From a bacterium (GTDB taxonomy: Bacteria; UBA8248), in contig JAJEJD010000020.1 in NCBI GenBank assembly GCA_022828125.1, positions 496,001 through 560,000 of the forward strand: DNA of 64,000 nt, in the 5' to 3' direction. Position numbers and translations under genes: made by a program. Position 1 is the stretch's first letter; every line of letters starts with the position of its first letter. Positions 9,112-18,458 of this stretch are shown one piece after another. Below the pieces are notes generated by a model. That model saw only the letters and a list, made by a program, of their open reading frames with translations. It ran no database searches and had not been told where the DNA came from.

Positions 9112-9957
9112 CTACGCATTGAGCATGGCGAGAGCCGCTTCTCGGGTTCTCATGCCTTCTCGCACTCCACGCTTTTCCGCTACTTCATTCATGCATGAAA
9201 TCACGCCGTCTTCCCATGTGCTCATCACATCGCCAATGCGCGCGCTCATGGCGCCGACTGCCGCCACCGCAATCCCCTCTCGCGCCAGATAGAAGAAAGA
9301 CGCGATACCAGAATCATCTTTTCCCCGTCCGGCATCATTTGCAATAACACCTCTAAGATTAAGCTTAATGACATGGGGGACGAGAGTGAGCCCGCAATGT
9401 GATGCTTGGATAAAAACATCTTGGGGCCTTGGTTCCTTGATAGAACGCAGGACGGGAATTCCCCATGAAGCGCGTATATTACCATTCGGAAATTGCTCTA
9501 GTTCATAAATTCTATCATCGAGACTTTCCTCGACAATTACTTTCCGGCCCATCTCGGCATCGAGCAAATGATTCGAAGCTTCAGCAATGGACTGGCCGAT
9601 TTCAACACCAAGACTTCGAGCTGCTTGATTTGCATGACCGACTTCGCCTTCATACACGGATTCTCCCACGGCGAGTCTCGCGGACATGGTTTCACACGCT
9701 AACGCAGGCACATGATATTCCTGAGCCAAAGATAAGCCGCTGATCCCCGCATCATCCTTCCCGACTCCTGCTGCATGGGCAATGATTGCTCTCGCCCCCA
9801 AGCGCATTGCCCAAGCAATCGTCATTCGTGCGGCATAGGAACCGCTAACGAGAACGTCCCTTTCCCCAACCCTTTCGTCAAAATACGTCATCGAATCCGC
9901 TGAGAGGATACGTCCCTGCGTGTCTTCATGGTGAATCGTCTGTTCGTCCGTAGCCAT
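9112..9957 (-). CDS. Uncharacterised protein of two similar halves (GKDD repeat)
   Basis: I do not recognise this protein of about 281 residues. It is an internal duplication: residues about 35-130 and 181-278 align, sharing GxGKDD(A/S)GI (about 66-72 and 212-218), MSAR(L/I) (about 91-95 and 237-241) and a following E(G/D)xV. The doubled Gly-Lys-Asp-Asp and Met-Ser-Ala-Arg motifs suggest two equivalent ligand or metal sites, or a pseudo-dimer with one site between halves. There is no signal peptide or membrane segment. ATG at 9957 is preferred over the GTG one codon upstream. The ribosome site is weak. It is the last gene of the leftward group, downstream of the 55-codon gene and its terminator. 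Confidence 0.75.
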   Translation of the reverse strand: MATDEQTIHHEDTQGRILSADSMTYFDERVGERDVLVSGSYAARMTIAWAMRLGARAIIAHAAGVGKDDAGISGLSLAQEYHVPALACETMSARLAVGESVYEGEVGHANQAARSLGVEIGQSIAEASNHLLDAEMGRKVIVEESLDDRIYELEQFPNGNIRASWGIPVLRSIKEPRPQDVFIQASHCGLTLVPHVIKLNLRGVIANDAGRGKDDSGIASFFYLAREGIAVAAVGAMSARIGDVMSTWEDGVISCMNEVAEKRGVREGMRTREAALAMLNA

Positions 9958-10020
9958 CACATTTTCTTTCCCGATTCATGAAGCAAAACACGTATACTGC
10001 AAAAAATTCAGGACAAAAGA

Positions 10021-10050
10021 AACGCCCGGCCGATACTTCAACCGGGCGTT
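10021..10050 (-). terminator. Intrinsic terminator after the 55-codon gene
   Basis: A perfect nine-pair stem AACGCCCGG/CCGGGCGTT (10021-10029 with 10042-10050) with a 12-base loop is followed on the minus strand by TCTTTTGT. It lies 22 bases after the stop codon of the small gene and upstream of the gene at 9112-9957, so that gene should have its own promoter in the 60 bases between. Confidence 0.75.
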
Positions 10051-10072
10051 GAATCCTATCTTAAAAGGAACA

Positions 10073-10240
10073 CTATTCTACAGCAGGAGCATTTCCCCCT
10101 TCGCCGTCACTCAAAATATAGAAATCATCAGCTACACCTTTGTCAGACACACCATAGTCCACATCACTTGGCAGCACATCTCCCGATTCTGCAAAAAACT
10201 CGTGATCCAATACGACATCACTATCTCTTAACTCGATCAT
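10073..10240 (-). CDS. Small acidic protein, 55 residues
   Basis: This 55-codon frame begins ATG ATC GAG and ends with TAG 22 bases before a clear intrinsic terminator. A GAGGA ribosome site lies close upstream of the ATG. The peptide is strongly acidic (about 16 Asp or Glu), has few basic residues, and contains no signal peptide or cysteine. I recognise no family. TATAAA with TTGGTT 18 bases before it, about 110 bases upstream, could be its promoter. The terminator and ribosome site argue for a real gene, but without homologues it stays tentative. Confidence 0.5.
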   Translation of the reverse strand: MIELRDSDVVLDHEFFAESGDVLPSDVDYGVSDKGVADDFYILSDGEGGNAPAVE

Positions 10241-10585
10241 TTCATCCTCATCATACGGGCGGCTTGATACGAATTTGCCCGGGCTTTGCCACAGGCGACA
10301 TCACAAAGCGGGCAAGTATACAGAAATCGTTAAAGAAAGCAACCTTTTTTATATCTAAGTCCTTACTTTTCAACCAATAAAATATGTTACTCAAAGCAAA
10401 TTCTCACATTGTTGTCGGGAGTGTCCGTGAACTGCTAACTTTTCAAGGAGGACGAAAAACGGAAGCCGGAAATATGAGTTTCAGATGACCGCGTCCGGGA
10501 AATCATTTATGCGCGCGCGTACACCAAGCCTACACGAAACGACAGAAGGCTCGCCCGATAAATGTTTTAGGTAACAGGCCTGTGT
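10241..10585. other. Intergenic region with a leader hairpin
   Basis: This gene-free stretch lies between the selenoprotein candidate and the small gene. At about 10276-10313 a GC stem (GCCCG..CTTTG with CAAAGCGGGC) could form in the leader of the minus-strand small gene. The part nearer 10560 holds an AAGGAGG word on the plus strand but only a four-codon frame after it. Confidence 0.4.
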
Positions 10586-11251
10586 CTAGGCCATGTCTTT
10601 TGCTTGGAATTCGATGCGTCCTCCCGGCGGTTCCACCACAAGGTGAAGCGCCTCGGCCAATCTCCCGGAAAGATGCCACATGCCACAAATAAAAGTGAGT
10701 TCCACGATCTGCCGATTGGAAAAATATTTCTTCATCTCATTGAATGCGAAGTCGTTATTCTTCGCCCTGAATTTCGATACTTCATCCGCCCATCGAATGA
10801 CGGCTTTTTCCTTATCGTCGAACAAGAGGCTGTCTTTCCAGTCATCGCCTTCCAACAGATTGATTTGATCCTGGGTAAGACCCAGAGCTCGACCGAGCTC
10901 CACATTGTGCCCGATTCAGTTGTTGCACTCTGTCAATATGGCCGTTTTAACGATAACGAGTTCCATGAGTCGAATGTAATCGGACTCCGTCTTCAATCGA
11001 TTCGTGCGGAGCTTTTGATCCAGCAACATCCATCCCTCTACTGTGGGGGGGGAATTTCCCAAAAGCTGCAAAAATCGTGGGACAGTGCCCCACATCCGCT
11101 TCGACCAATCATAAAGCGGAGCGAGTTCCTCCTTCAGTTCGTCAGGAATGTTTTCTGGATCAACAAAAGGCAGTCTTGGCAAAGGACACGCCATCATCTC
11201 TTCGGTCACGCCCAAACTATCCGGTAAACTAGTTCCTTCGTCCACAGACAT
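10586..11251 (-). CDS. AhpD-like (carboxymuconolactone decarboxylase family) selenoprotein, CxxU
   Basis: The frame from ATG 11251 to TAG 10586 is continuous for 222 codons apart from one in-frame TGA at 10918-10916 (codon 112). Before it the protein reads as an AhpD-like N-terminus ending KTAILTECNN. After it, in the same frame, comes IGHNVELGRALGLT. This family has CxxC-x-x-H here, so the TGA replaces the second redox cysteine, giving C109-N-N-U112. A SECIS-like hairpin follows at the right distance. The predicted role is thiol/selenol peroxide or disulfide chemistry. The ribosome site AAGGAG is good, and the gene follows the molybdenum hydroxylase by 30 bases, so they are probably co-transcribed. 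The alternative is a TGC-to-TGA nonsense mutation; the intact downstream half argues against that. Confidence 0.72.
10885..10918 (-). promoter_or_regulatory. Candidate bacterial SECIS hairpin after in-frame TGA
   Basis: On the mRNA, the UGA (10918-10916) is followed after 15 bases by GAGCUC-GGUC-GAGCUC: a perfect six-pair stem with a GGUC apical loop. The loop begins 22 bases after the UGA, inside the usual 16-37 base range for bacterial SECIS elements, and GGUC is the apical loop found in the E. coli fdhF SECIS, where the leading G and U contact SelB. The lower stem is poor. Confidence 0.62.
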
Positions 11252-11281
11252 TGGGTTCTCCTTGAAAATGGGATGGGTAAT

Positions 11282-13531
11282 TTATGCGCTGTTCGTAGCC
11301 AGAGCCTCTCGAATATGATGCGGGCCAACAGGCAACGAGAAAACAGGAATCCCCACAGCGTCTTGTATGGCATTCACAATCGCCGCCGCAGTCGCCACAA
11401 TGGGTGGTTCACCCACACCCCGCATCCCATAGGGTGTGCCCTCAGCCGGGTTATCATACAAAACGGCTTTCAGTTCAGGCATATCCATGCTGGTAGGTAT
11501 CAAATATTCATGGAAGGTATCGCCATGCAGGTTTCCGTCAGGACGTCTGGGCTGCTCCTCCATGAGGGCCAATCCAAGCCCCTGGAGCATGGCGCCTTCA
11601 ATTTGACCAACCACGGACAACGGATTGATGGCAAATCCCACATCCTGCACGCATGTAAGGCGTAATACCCTGATCTCGCCAAGTTCCGGGTTCACGGCCA
11701 CATCCGCTATCTGGCCGGTATGTATCGGACATGGAGGCGGCTTTGCGCTTTCACCTTGTCCAATCAAAAATCCCTGAATTTCAGGCGCCGCCTTGGCCAC
11801 CTGCGCAAGTGTCAGAGCTCGATCAGGCGCTGAAGCCACCTTGACTTGGCCATCTTCCAATACCAGATCGTCTGCAGCGGCTTCGAGTTTTATACTCGCC
11901 ACATTCAAAATTTTACTTCGCAAATCACGCGCGGCACTCAAGGTAGCCATTCCCACCGCACGCGTCGCCTTGCTTCCCGATGCTGCCGATGATTCAGGAA
12001 CGGAATCCGTATCTCCGTTCGTATAACGCACCTCATCTAAACTTACGCCCAATTCCTCTGCGGCGAGTTGGCATATGGAAGTACTCATGCCAGTAAGATT
12101 CACCGTTCCTGCTACCACTTGTACCGTACCGTCTTGGTTTAGACGAACCGTGCAACTAGACGCCTCTCCAGGCCCCGGCCAATATCCGCAAGCAATTCCG
12201 CGACCAAGTTTCCATCCATCTCCCTCGAGTTCTCCGTTAGCCTCAATCTTCTTACCCCATTTTCCTTCCACGGCCGTTGAGTCGAGCACGCTACGCATGG
12301 ACGGATCCTCCTCCCTCCCGGCCAGTGTTTCATCTCCGGGCCGAAGGGAGTTAATTCGCCTAATTTCGAGTGGGTCAATCCCCATCTCACGCGCGATGAT
12401 ATCCATTTGCACTTCAGTGGCAAAGTGGTACTGGGGGCCGCTTGGAGCGCGCACGGGACCACAAACAGGACCATTGGTATACACCGTGCATGCGCGAATC
12501 CTGACGTTGGGAATACGATATGAGCATGAACCCATAAGCATCTTGCTACTGCATTGGAACGGCGCGCCACGGCCATAGGCTCCATGATCCATCGTGACAT
12601 CGAGCTCGCGAGCGACAAACGTACCGTCATTCTTCACCGCTGTGCGTATCGTGATGAAATGAGGGTGCCTCGGATTCACACCGATGTGATCTTCCTCGCG
12701 GGTCATCTCCATGCGAACAGCCTGATCAGTCTTCAAAGCCAAAAAAGCGGCGATATGCTCATAAGTGCTCTTCAGCTTTGCGCCAAAACCTCCCCCGATT
12801 TCAGTAGGAATAACACGGACATGTGTTGCCGGAAGTCCGAGTGCCTCGGCTACATCTGCGCGAATTGCCCAAGCATCCTGCGTGGTTGTCCAGATTGTGA
12901 CCTTCCCGTCGGTACCAGCCTCGGCAGTGCATGCATGGGGTTCAATATAACCGGCATGTACGAAGGGCGTGGAAAAGGTATGTTCAAAAACACGATCCGC
13001 CTCTTTGAGCCCATCGTCGACATCTCCAATTTCTTTTTCAAAACGGGCGATGATGTTTTTGTCCGCATTCGGACCCAGCCCTAAATCTCGCCAATCTTCA
13101 TGAACAGCAAGACCTTTGCCGGCACGACTATCCAAGCCGTTCACTACCGGCTCAAGAACTTCATATTCCACGCGAATCAATTCGAGAGCTTCCTGGGCGG
13201 AATCCATATCTTCGGCGGCCACGGCAGCCACCGGTTCACCGCCATAGCGAACGAAACCATCCTGCGCAAACCAACTCTGATCCTTGATGTTGGCGCCGAA
13301 TCGTATGCGGGGAGCTTCGTCTCGCGTCACGACTGCACGGACGCCGGGTATCTTGCGCGCTTTGGCGACATCCACGCTCAGCACTTTTGCATACGGATGC
13401 GGACTGCCCAAGACAAGACCGATGAGCGAGCGGCTCGACGGGACGTCAGCCGCATACTTGGCGCTTCCAGCTACTTTGTCCGGGGCATCGATTCGGGTAA
13501 GGCCCATACCTGCTACTTTATAGTCTGTCAT
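11282..13531 (-). CDS. Molybdenum hydroxylase large subunit (xanthine dehydrogenase/aldehyde oxidase family)
   Basis: This 749-residue molybdopterin-binding subunit covers both the N-terminal a/b hammerhead domain (about 15-125) and the Mo-binding domains. Landmarks are GGGFGAK in the first Mo domain (about 246-252), GPVRAPSGPQ (about 350-359) in the Mo-cofactor loop, and GVGEPP near the C-terminus with the catalytic glutamate. It hydroxylates an aldehyde or aromatic heterocycle using water; the substrate is unknown. The FeS and FAD subunits it would normally need are not next to it. The site GAGGTG precedes the ATG. It is the first gene of a likely two-gene operon with the AhpD-like selenoprotein. 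Confidence 0.9.
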   Translation of the reverse strand: MTDYKVAGMGLTRIDAPDKVAGSAKYAADVPSSRSLIGLVLGSPHPYAKVLSVDVAKARKIPGVRAVVTRDEAPRIRFGANIKDQSWFAQDGFVRYGGEPVAAVAAEDMDSAQEALELIRVEYEVLEPVVNGLDSRAGKGLAVHEDWRDLGLGPNADKNIIARFEKEIGDVDDGLKEADRVFEHTFSTPFVHAGYIEPHACTAEAGTDGKVTIWTTTQDAWAIRADVAEALGLPATHVRVIPTEIGGGFGAKLKSTYEHIAAFLALKTDQAVRMEMTREEDHIGVNPRHPHFITIRTAVKNDGTFVARELDVTMDHGAYGRGAPFQCSSKMLMGSCSYRIPNVRIRACTVYTNGPVCGPVRAPSGPQYHFATEVQMDIIAREMGIDPLEIRRINSLRPGDETLAGREEDPSMRSVLDSTAVEGKWGKKIEANGELEGDGWKLGRGIACGYWPGPGEASSCTVRLNQDGTVQVVAGTVNLTGMSTSICQLAAEELGVSLDEVRYTNGDTDSVPESSAASGSKATRAVGMATLSAARDLRSKILNVASIKLEAAADDLVLEDGQVKVASAPDRALTLAQVAKAAPEIQGFLIGQGESAKPPPCPIHTGQIADVAVNPELGEIRVLRLTCVQDVGFAINPLSVVGQIEGAMLQGLGLALMEEQPRRPDGNLHGDTFHEYLIPTSMDMPELKAVLYDNPAEGTPYGMRGVGEPPIVATAAAIVNAIQDAVGIPVFSLPVGPHHIREALATNSA

Positions 13532-13636
13532 TTACACCTCATAGAAAAATATAATTTAACCCATTGGAAATTTCTGTGATTCATGAATCATTTAATACCA
13601 AGCCCATGTAACGCACAAATTTAGTCACGATTTTGT

Positions 13637-14038
13637 TTATTCAGGCACATCGGACGGTCTCGTACCAAAGGTGGCTCGAATTTTAGTTTTGATATTCCCA
13701 CGCACATTAAAATCGCCTTCAACCCAGACCCATTTCGGCTCACATACTTCAACCAAGTCATCAAGGATGGTGCTGACCACCTGCTCGTGAAAAATTTCCC
13801 GGTCCCGGTAATTATTGATGTAGAGTTTCAGGGATTTCAACTCTACTATCTTGTCTCCAGGGACGTACTTGATGTGGATGGTAGCGAAGTCGGGAAAATT
13901 GCTGATCGGGCAAAGGCAGGTGAATTCGGGAATGGTAAAATCGACAATGTAATCACGTTGCCTTGAGGGATTCGGAACGGCTTCGAGCGCCGCCTCTGCA
14001 ATCATCTTCGCGCCATACTTCATCTCGCCTTGAGACAT
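13637..14038 (-). CDS. queF: NADPH-dependent preQ0 reductase (7-cyano-7-deazaguanine reductase)
   Basis: This 133-residue short-form (type I) QueF reduces the nitrile of preQ0 to the amine of preQ1 on the way to queuosine in tRNA. C43 in LCP is the nucleophile and D50 in PDFATI the proton donor, seven residues apart as in B. subtilis. The QueF signature ELKSLKLY is at 66-73. It starts five bases after the alcohol dehydrogenase stop, with GGAG upstream, so the two are co-transcribed although unrelated in function. No other queuosine gene is visible in the window. Confidence 0.95.
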   Translation of the reverse strand: MSQGEMKYGAKMIAEAALEAVPNPSRQRDYIVDFTIPEFTCLCPISNFPDFATIHIKYVPGDKIVELKSLKLYINNYRDREIFHEQVVSTILDDLVEVCEPKWVWVEGDFNVRGNIKTKIRATFGTRPSDVPE

Positions 14039-14043
14039 TTCCG

Positions 14044-15144
14044 CTACGCTCCAGGAGTCAAATTCACCAGCAGGGCGCCATCTTTTCGGGCCACAAACGC
14101 ATCGTGCGCTTCTTGATATTCTCTAAGGGGAAACCGATGGGTGATGTATGGATCCACCTTCAGTCTCCCTGAATGAATGAGCGCCAAAACCTCATCTCCA
14201 CAATTGGGATTCGCTCGAACGCCAAAAATATCCATCTCTTCGAGCACAACGCGTTTCCATGCCATATCAGGAATGTTTTCCGGTATGCCGGTAATGGCGA
14301 CACGCGCGCCTTTGCCACCACAATCCACACTCCATCTAAAGCTATCCGTGGTTCCAGCCGTCTCCAGCACCACGTTTGCTTTTCTTCCGTCTGTCATCTC
14401 ATCTATTCGTTCCGGTACACCACCATCCCGGTAACTGACTACTTCAGCGCCTTGCTCCTCTAAGATTTCAAGTCTCCGGCCACCACCCACGACAATCACG
14501 CGTCCTGCGCCCATTGCTTTGGCTGATTCATAAGCAAAAACACCGATGGGACCAGAACCCAATATCACGACAGTATCACCAGGGTTGACGCCTGCGCGTT
14601 TCGCCGTCCATAGCCCGCAACCGGCCGGATCTACGGCTGAGCCATGCTCAAAAGACATCCCCTCCGGCATCTTGTGCAACGCGCGTATGTTGTTTGTCAC
14701 ATACTCCGCATATGAGCCTTGCGTAATATGACCATATTGTCTGTGGCCAGTAACCGTATTCCCATAATTATAGCAGAGGTTATAGCGGCCGATCAGACAC
14801 ATGCGACAGGCGCCGCACCCTGCATGGCTCGTACCCGCCACGGCATCACCCATCTCAAGACCGAATCCCTCGGTCATCGGACCCATCGCCACGATTCTGC
14901 CGGCCCACTCGTGTCCCAAGATAGCTGGAAGTTGAGGAGGCCAGTTGGGGAGGTGACCGCCTTTGATGATTTCAATATCCGTTCCACAAATCGTTGTGCA
15001 TTCTACTTTTACCAGTACCTCTCCGATATCCGGTTCGGGAACGGGAACAGATTGAATTTCAAGTATTTCGGGAGCAGTCATCACAACCGCTTCCATCTTG
15101 TCTGCTATCTCTTCGCCATAACGCACATCGAAGCGTGAGGACAT
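14044..15144 (-). CDS. Zinc-dependent alcohol dehydrogenase (MDR family)
   Basis: This 366-residue medium-chain dehydrogenase resembles threonine and sorbitol dehydrogenases. It has the catalytic zinc ligands CGTD (about C53) and GHEW (about H77), the structural-zinc cluster CGACRMC......C (about 110-125) and a Rossmann motif GSGPIG (about 197-202). It would oxidise a secondary alcohol or polyol with NAD(P); the substrate is not evident. AGGAGAG lies nine bases before the chosen ATG. An alternative start at Met17 gives a protein closer to the family's usual N-terminus. It leads the adh-queF transcript. Confidence 0.88.
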   Translation of the reverse strand: MSSRFDVRYGEEIADKMEAVVMTAPEILEIQSVPVPEPDIGEVLVKVECTTICGTDIEIIKGGHLPNWPPQLPAILGHEWAGRIVAMGPMTEGFGLEMGDAVAGTSHAGCGACRMCLIGRYNLCYNYGNTVTGHRQYGHITQGSYAEYVTNNIRALHKMPEGMSFEHGSAVDPAGCGLWTAKRAGVNPGDTVVILGSGPIGVFAYESAKAMGAGRVIVVGGGRRLEILEEQGAEVVSYRDGGVPERIDEMTDGRKANVVLETAGTTDSFRWSVDCGGKGARVAITGIPENIPDMAWKRVVLEEMDIFGVRANPNCGDEVLALIHSGRLKVDPYITHRFPLREYQEAHDAFVARKDGALLVNLTPGA

Positions 15145-15272
15145 AAAATCTTGCTCTCCTTTACTTCATAAGTTCTTAGGATTCGAATTTGGAATAAATG
15201 CAACACTTCTTGCGAATCGATTACATGCTTTCTGGAAGCTGGTTCAAAAAGACAAGGCTAAGAAACACAATA

Positions 15273-18200
15273 CTAGGCACCCATCTCTCCTTTCTGTGGA
15301 GAATGCACATCTACTTCTTCTCTCGTCAACCATCTACCCGTCCAGATCCGCCACCAAAAGCGCCCTACGTCGTTTCCTATCAATGAAATGACAGGAACCA
15401 GAACGAGAGTTATCACCGTGGCGAAAAGCAGTCCGAAACATAAACTAATCGCCATGGGAATCAAGAATTGCGCCTGGAAGCTTTTTTCGAACAACATCGG
15501 CCCCAATCCCGCAGCTGTTGTGAGTGTAGTCAGAACAATAGCTCTCCACCTTGCGACACCGGCCCGCTGCAGCGCATCTTCTATAGGCATCCCGTCTCTA
15601 ATACTTCGGTTCGCGAAATCCAAAAGAACCAAAGAGTCATTCACTACAACGCCCGTTAGCGCCAAGATACCCATCATGCTCAAGATGGAGATATCGAACC
15701 CCATCACAACATGCCCCCAAATAGCACCTACGATCCCAAACGGAATGGCGCTCATGACGATAAAGGGCTGGAAATAGCTTCTGAACAATGTAGCCAAAAT
15801 CGCAAAAATAACGGCTATCGCAAGCGCAAAAGCACGAAACAGGCTGGCGAATGATTCACTCGTCTCTTTTGCCTGACCCTCGAATCGAATTCCTATCCCG
15901 TGATAGCGGTTCAGGAGTTCTGGGAAGAAATTCGCATTCAAGTCATTTAGCACCTCGGTGGGATTGGCGCGGTCTTGGTCGATTTCGGCCGTTACGTTAA
16001 TCGCCTTTGATCTAGCTACTCGTCTTATTGCATCAAGCCCTTGAATCATCTCGACTTCTGCCACCTCATAGAAAGGGATTTCCGCCCCCGATGACGTCCT
16101 GACCCTCATTTTCCTTATATCTTCCAGAGAGCGCCTCTCCTCGGACGGATAGCGAAGTTTGACCTTCACGTCATCCCGGCCACGTTGCAGACGCAGGACT
16201 TGCAGCCCGAAAAAGCGCGCGCGCAACTGACGCCCCAGGTCATCGAGACTCACCCCCAGCACGCGGGCCTGTGGCTTCAATGATGTTCTAAACTCAAGCT
16301 TTCCAGGCCGGAAATCATCTTGAATATCGTATAGGCCGGGATATTTGGTTAACTCTCGTTTGAACTCCTGAGCTACTCTTCTCAAAGTCCCGATGTCATC
16401 ACCATAGAACTGAACATCGATAGGTTTACCACCGGGCGGACCGGCTCCTCCTGCACTAAAAGTAAGGCTCATTACATCGGGAATTTCTCCTGTATTCTCA
16501 CGCCAGCGATTGATGATTTCCTCTGAGCTGATTCCTCTGGCTTCTGAGGGCAGCATCTCGATAATCACCTGAGCCATATGGCTCCCTCCCACGACGCGCC
16601 CGCCGCCTGGGTCAATATTCTCACCCAGTATTGTAAATACATGTTTGACGACTGGCTCACCCGTTTTCGAGCGAACAACCTCGTCAAGAGCAACAGCTGC
16701 CTGCTCAATCCTTTGCGCCGCGTTTTGTGTTTGTCGAATCGGGGTTCCCAGCGGGAACAGAATTTTGACATGCACCCAATCGGAATCGATTTTCGGGAAA
16801 AATAAAAATCTCACATGCCCACCAACCGCCAAACCGACCGTCACCATAAAAACCACCAAAGCCAGGGATAGGACCAGATATCTTGCATTGAGGCAAAATT
16901 TCAGAATTGGAGCGTAAAATCGATGAATGAGCCAGTTTATGCCTCTATCGATGGCGTTTCTCATACGAGATGAGAGCCCACCTGCCCTGGGTGGCCGCAC
17001 CCAATGTCCCAGATGGGCCGGCAGAATGAATAACGATTCGATGAGAGAAGCAATTAACGCGGCGATGATGGCCGCCGGGAGCACCGCCATGAATTTCCCG
17101 ACCGTTCCTTCCACCATCAGCAAGGGAGCGAAAGCCACAATGGATGTCACGACCGTGGCGGTAACCGGCAGGACGACTTCATAACAGCCGTCAATAGCGG
17201 CCTGAACGCGATTTTTTCCTCTTTCCATATGCGAATAGATATTTTCAGCCACTACAATGGCGTCGTCCACCAGTATCCCTAAAACCATGATGAAGGCGAA
17301 CATCGAGAGCATGTTGAGCGTGCCGCCGGAGAAGTTCAAAAAACCCAAAGCCGTCAACAGGGATACGGGAATTCCCATCGCCACCCAAAATGAAAGGCGA
17401 ATATTCAAAAACAGCCACATGGAGATGAAAACCAAAACGAGTCCGACGCGACCGTTTCTCAACAAAAGATCGAGCCGGTCCCGTATCATACGTGAGGTAT
17501 CCGCCCAATGGGCCAAATCCAATCCTTCGGGCAGTTCTTTCCGCTTTTTCTTTACATATTCAACAACCGTTTTAGAAATCGAAAGCGCATCTTCCTCATC
17601 GGTTCGATACACCAGAATGAGCGCAGCCGGTTTTCCGTTGAATCGACCCGATTTATCGCTGTCTTCAAAAGCGTCGACCACACGAGCAATATCACCGAGT
17701 CTCAAAATTGCGCCGTCTTTTTGGGTAAGTATTTCAAGCCGCTCGAACTCCGGGCCAGTGTAACGCTTTCCCAACGTCCTGATTCTGATTCTCCGCTCCG
17801 CAGAACGGATATCTCCACCTGATAGCTCCAGCACATTCTTGCGAATGATATTCGCCACCCGGTCAAACGTCAGACCATAGCGGCGCAACATCTCCTCAGA
17901 GACTTCGATTGAAATTTCCCAATCTCTCAAGCCGCTCAGAACCACCTTTGAAATGTTGGGCAAATCCAGCAATTCATCTTTAATCTCCGTGGCTTTTCGT
18001 TTCAGGGCTTCTTCGGGCACATTGCCGAACAAGGAAAGACGAATTACTTGATTTATCCGCTTTACTTCCGAAACGATGGGCCTTTCTATGTTCTCGGGAA
18101 ATGTCCTGATACGGTCGATTTCGCTCCGGATATCTTCCATCAAATCTCGGGAGTTCTTGATCCAGGCATGTAGTTCCACGGCAATTTCGCAGCGACCCTC

Positions 18201-18458
18201 ATAAGCAACCGAAGTGATCTTTTTCACCCCTTCGACGCCGGTCAGGGCCTCTTCGATCTTGATGCAAATACCCTCTTCCACCTCCGCAGGACTCGCGCCC
18301 TCCCACACCACGTTGACGCTCACTCGATCGAGGGCGAATTGAGGGAGCAACTCGCTGCGGATTTGAAAAACGGCGACAACACCGATGATCAGCATTATCC
18401 CCATGAGAAGGTTGGCGAAAACGGTATGCCGTGCAGACCAATTCAGAATTTGCCTCAT
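15273..18458 (-). CDS. RND multidrug efflux permease (AcrB-like)
   Basis: This 1061-residue inner-membrane transporter of the hydrophobe/amphiphile RND family uses the proton gradient to expel drugs or toxic metabolites. It has a first membrane helix near the N-terminus, a large periplasmic loop, a helix bundle containing GILVDDAIVV with the paired aspartates that relay protons (about residue 400), then a second loop and bundle with the matching GVVVNDSLVL. Its ATG overlaps the adaptor stop by four bases, so the pair is translationally coupled. No TolC-type outer-membrane channel is encoded nearby. Confidence 0.93.
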   Translation of the reverse strand: MRQILNWSARHTVFANLLMGIMLIIGVVAVFQIRSELLPQFALDRVSVNVVWEGASPAEVEEGICIKIEEALTGVEGVKKITSVAYEGRCEIAVELHAWIKNSRDLMEDIRSEIDRIRTFPENIERPIVSEVKRINQVIRLSLFGNVPEEALKRKATEIKDELLDLPNISKVVLSGLRDWEISIEVSEEMLRRYGLTFDRVANIIRKNVLELSGGDIRSAERRIRIRTLGKRYTGPEFERLEILTQKDGAILRLGDIARVVDAFEDSDKSGRFNGKPAALILVYRTDEEDALSISKTVVEYVKKKRKELPEGLDLAHWADTSRMIRDRLDLLLRNGRVGLVLVFISMWLFLNIRLSFWVAMGIPVSLLTALGFLNFSGGTLNMLSMFAFIMVLGILVDDAIVVAENIYSHMERGKNRVQAAIDGCYEVVLPVTATVVTSIVAFAPLLMVEGTVGKFMAVLPAAIIAALIASLIESLFILPAHLGHWVRPPRAGGLSSRMRNAIDRGINWLIHRFYAPILKFCLNARYLVLSLALVVFMVTVGLAVGGHVRFLFFPKIDSDWVHVKILFPLGTPIRQTQNAAQRIEQAAVALDEVVRSKTGEPVVKHVFTILGENIDPGGGRVVGGSHMAQVIIEMLPSEARGISSEEIINRWRENTGEIPDVMSLTFSAGGAGPPGGKPIDVQFYGDDIGTLRRVAQEFKRELTKYPGLYDIQDDFRPGKLEFRTSLKPQARVLGVSLDDLGRQLRARFFGLQVLRLQRGRDDVKVKLRYPSEERRSLEDIRKMRVRTSSGAEIPFYEVAEVEMIQGLDAIRRVARSKAINVTAEIDQDRANPTEVLNDLNANFFPELLNRYHGIGIRFEGQAKETSESFASLFRAFALAIAVIFAILATLFRSYFQPFIVMSAIPFGIVGAIWGHVVMGFDISILSMMGILALTGVVVNDSLVLLDFANRSIRDGMPIEDALQRAGVARWRAIVLTTLTTAAGLGPMLFEKSFQAQFLIPMAISLCFGLLFATVITLVLVPVISLIGNDVGRFWWRIWTGRWLTREEVDVHSPQKGEMGA

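Noticed and set aside
10904-10918. AhpD-like gene as two separate genes or a frameshift
   Set aside because: Both halves are in the same frame, separated only by one TGA. The second half has no ribosome site, and the first ends inside the conserved motif.
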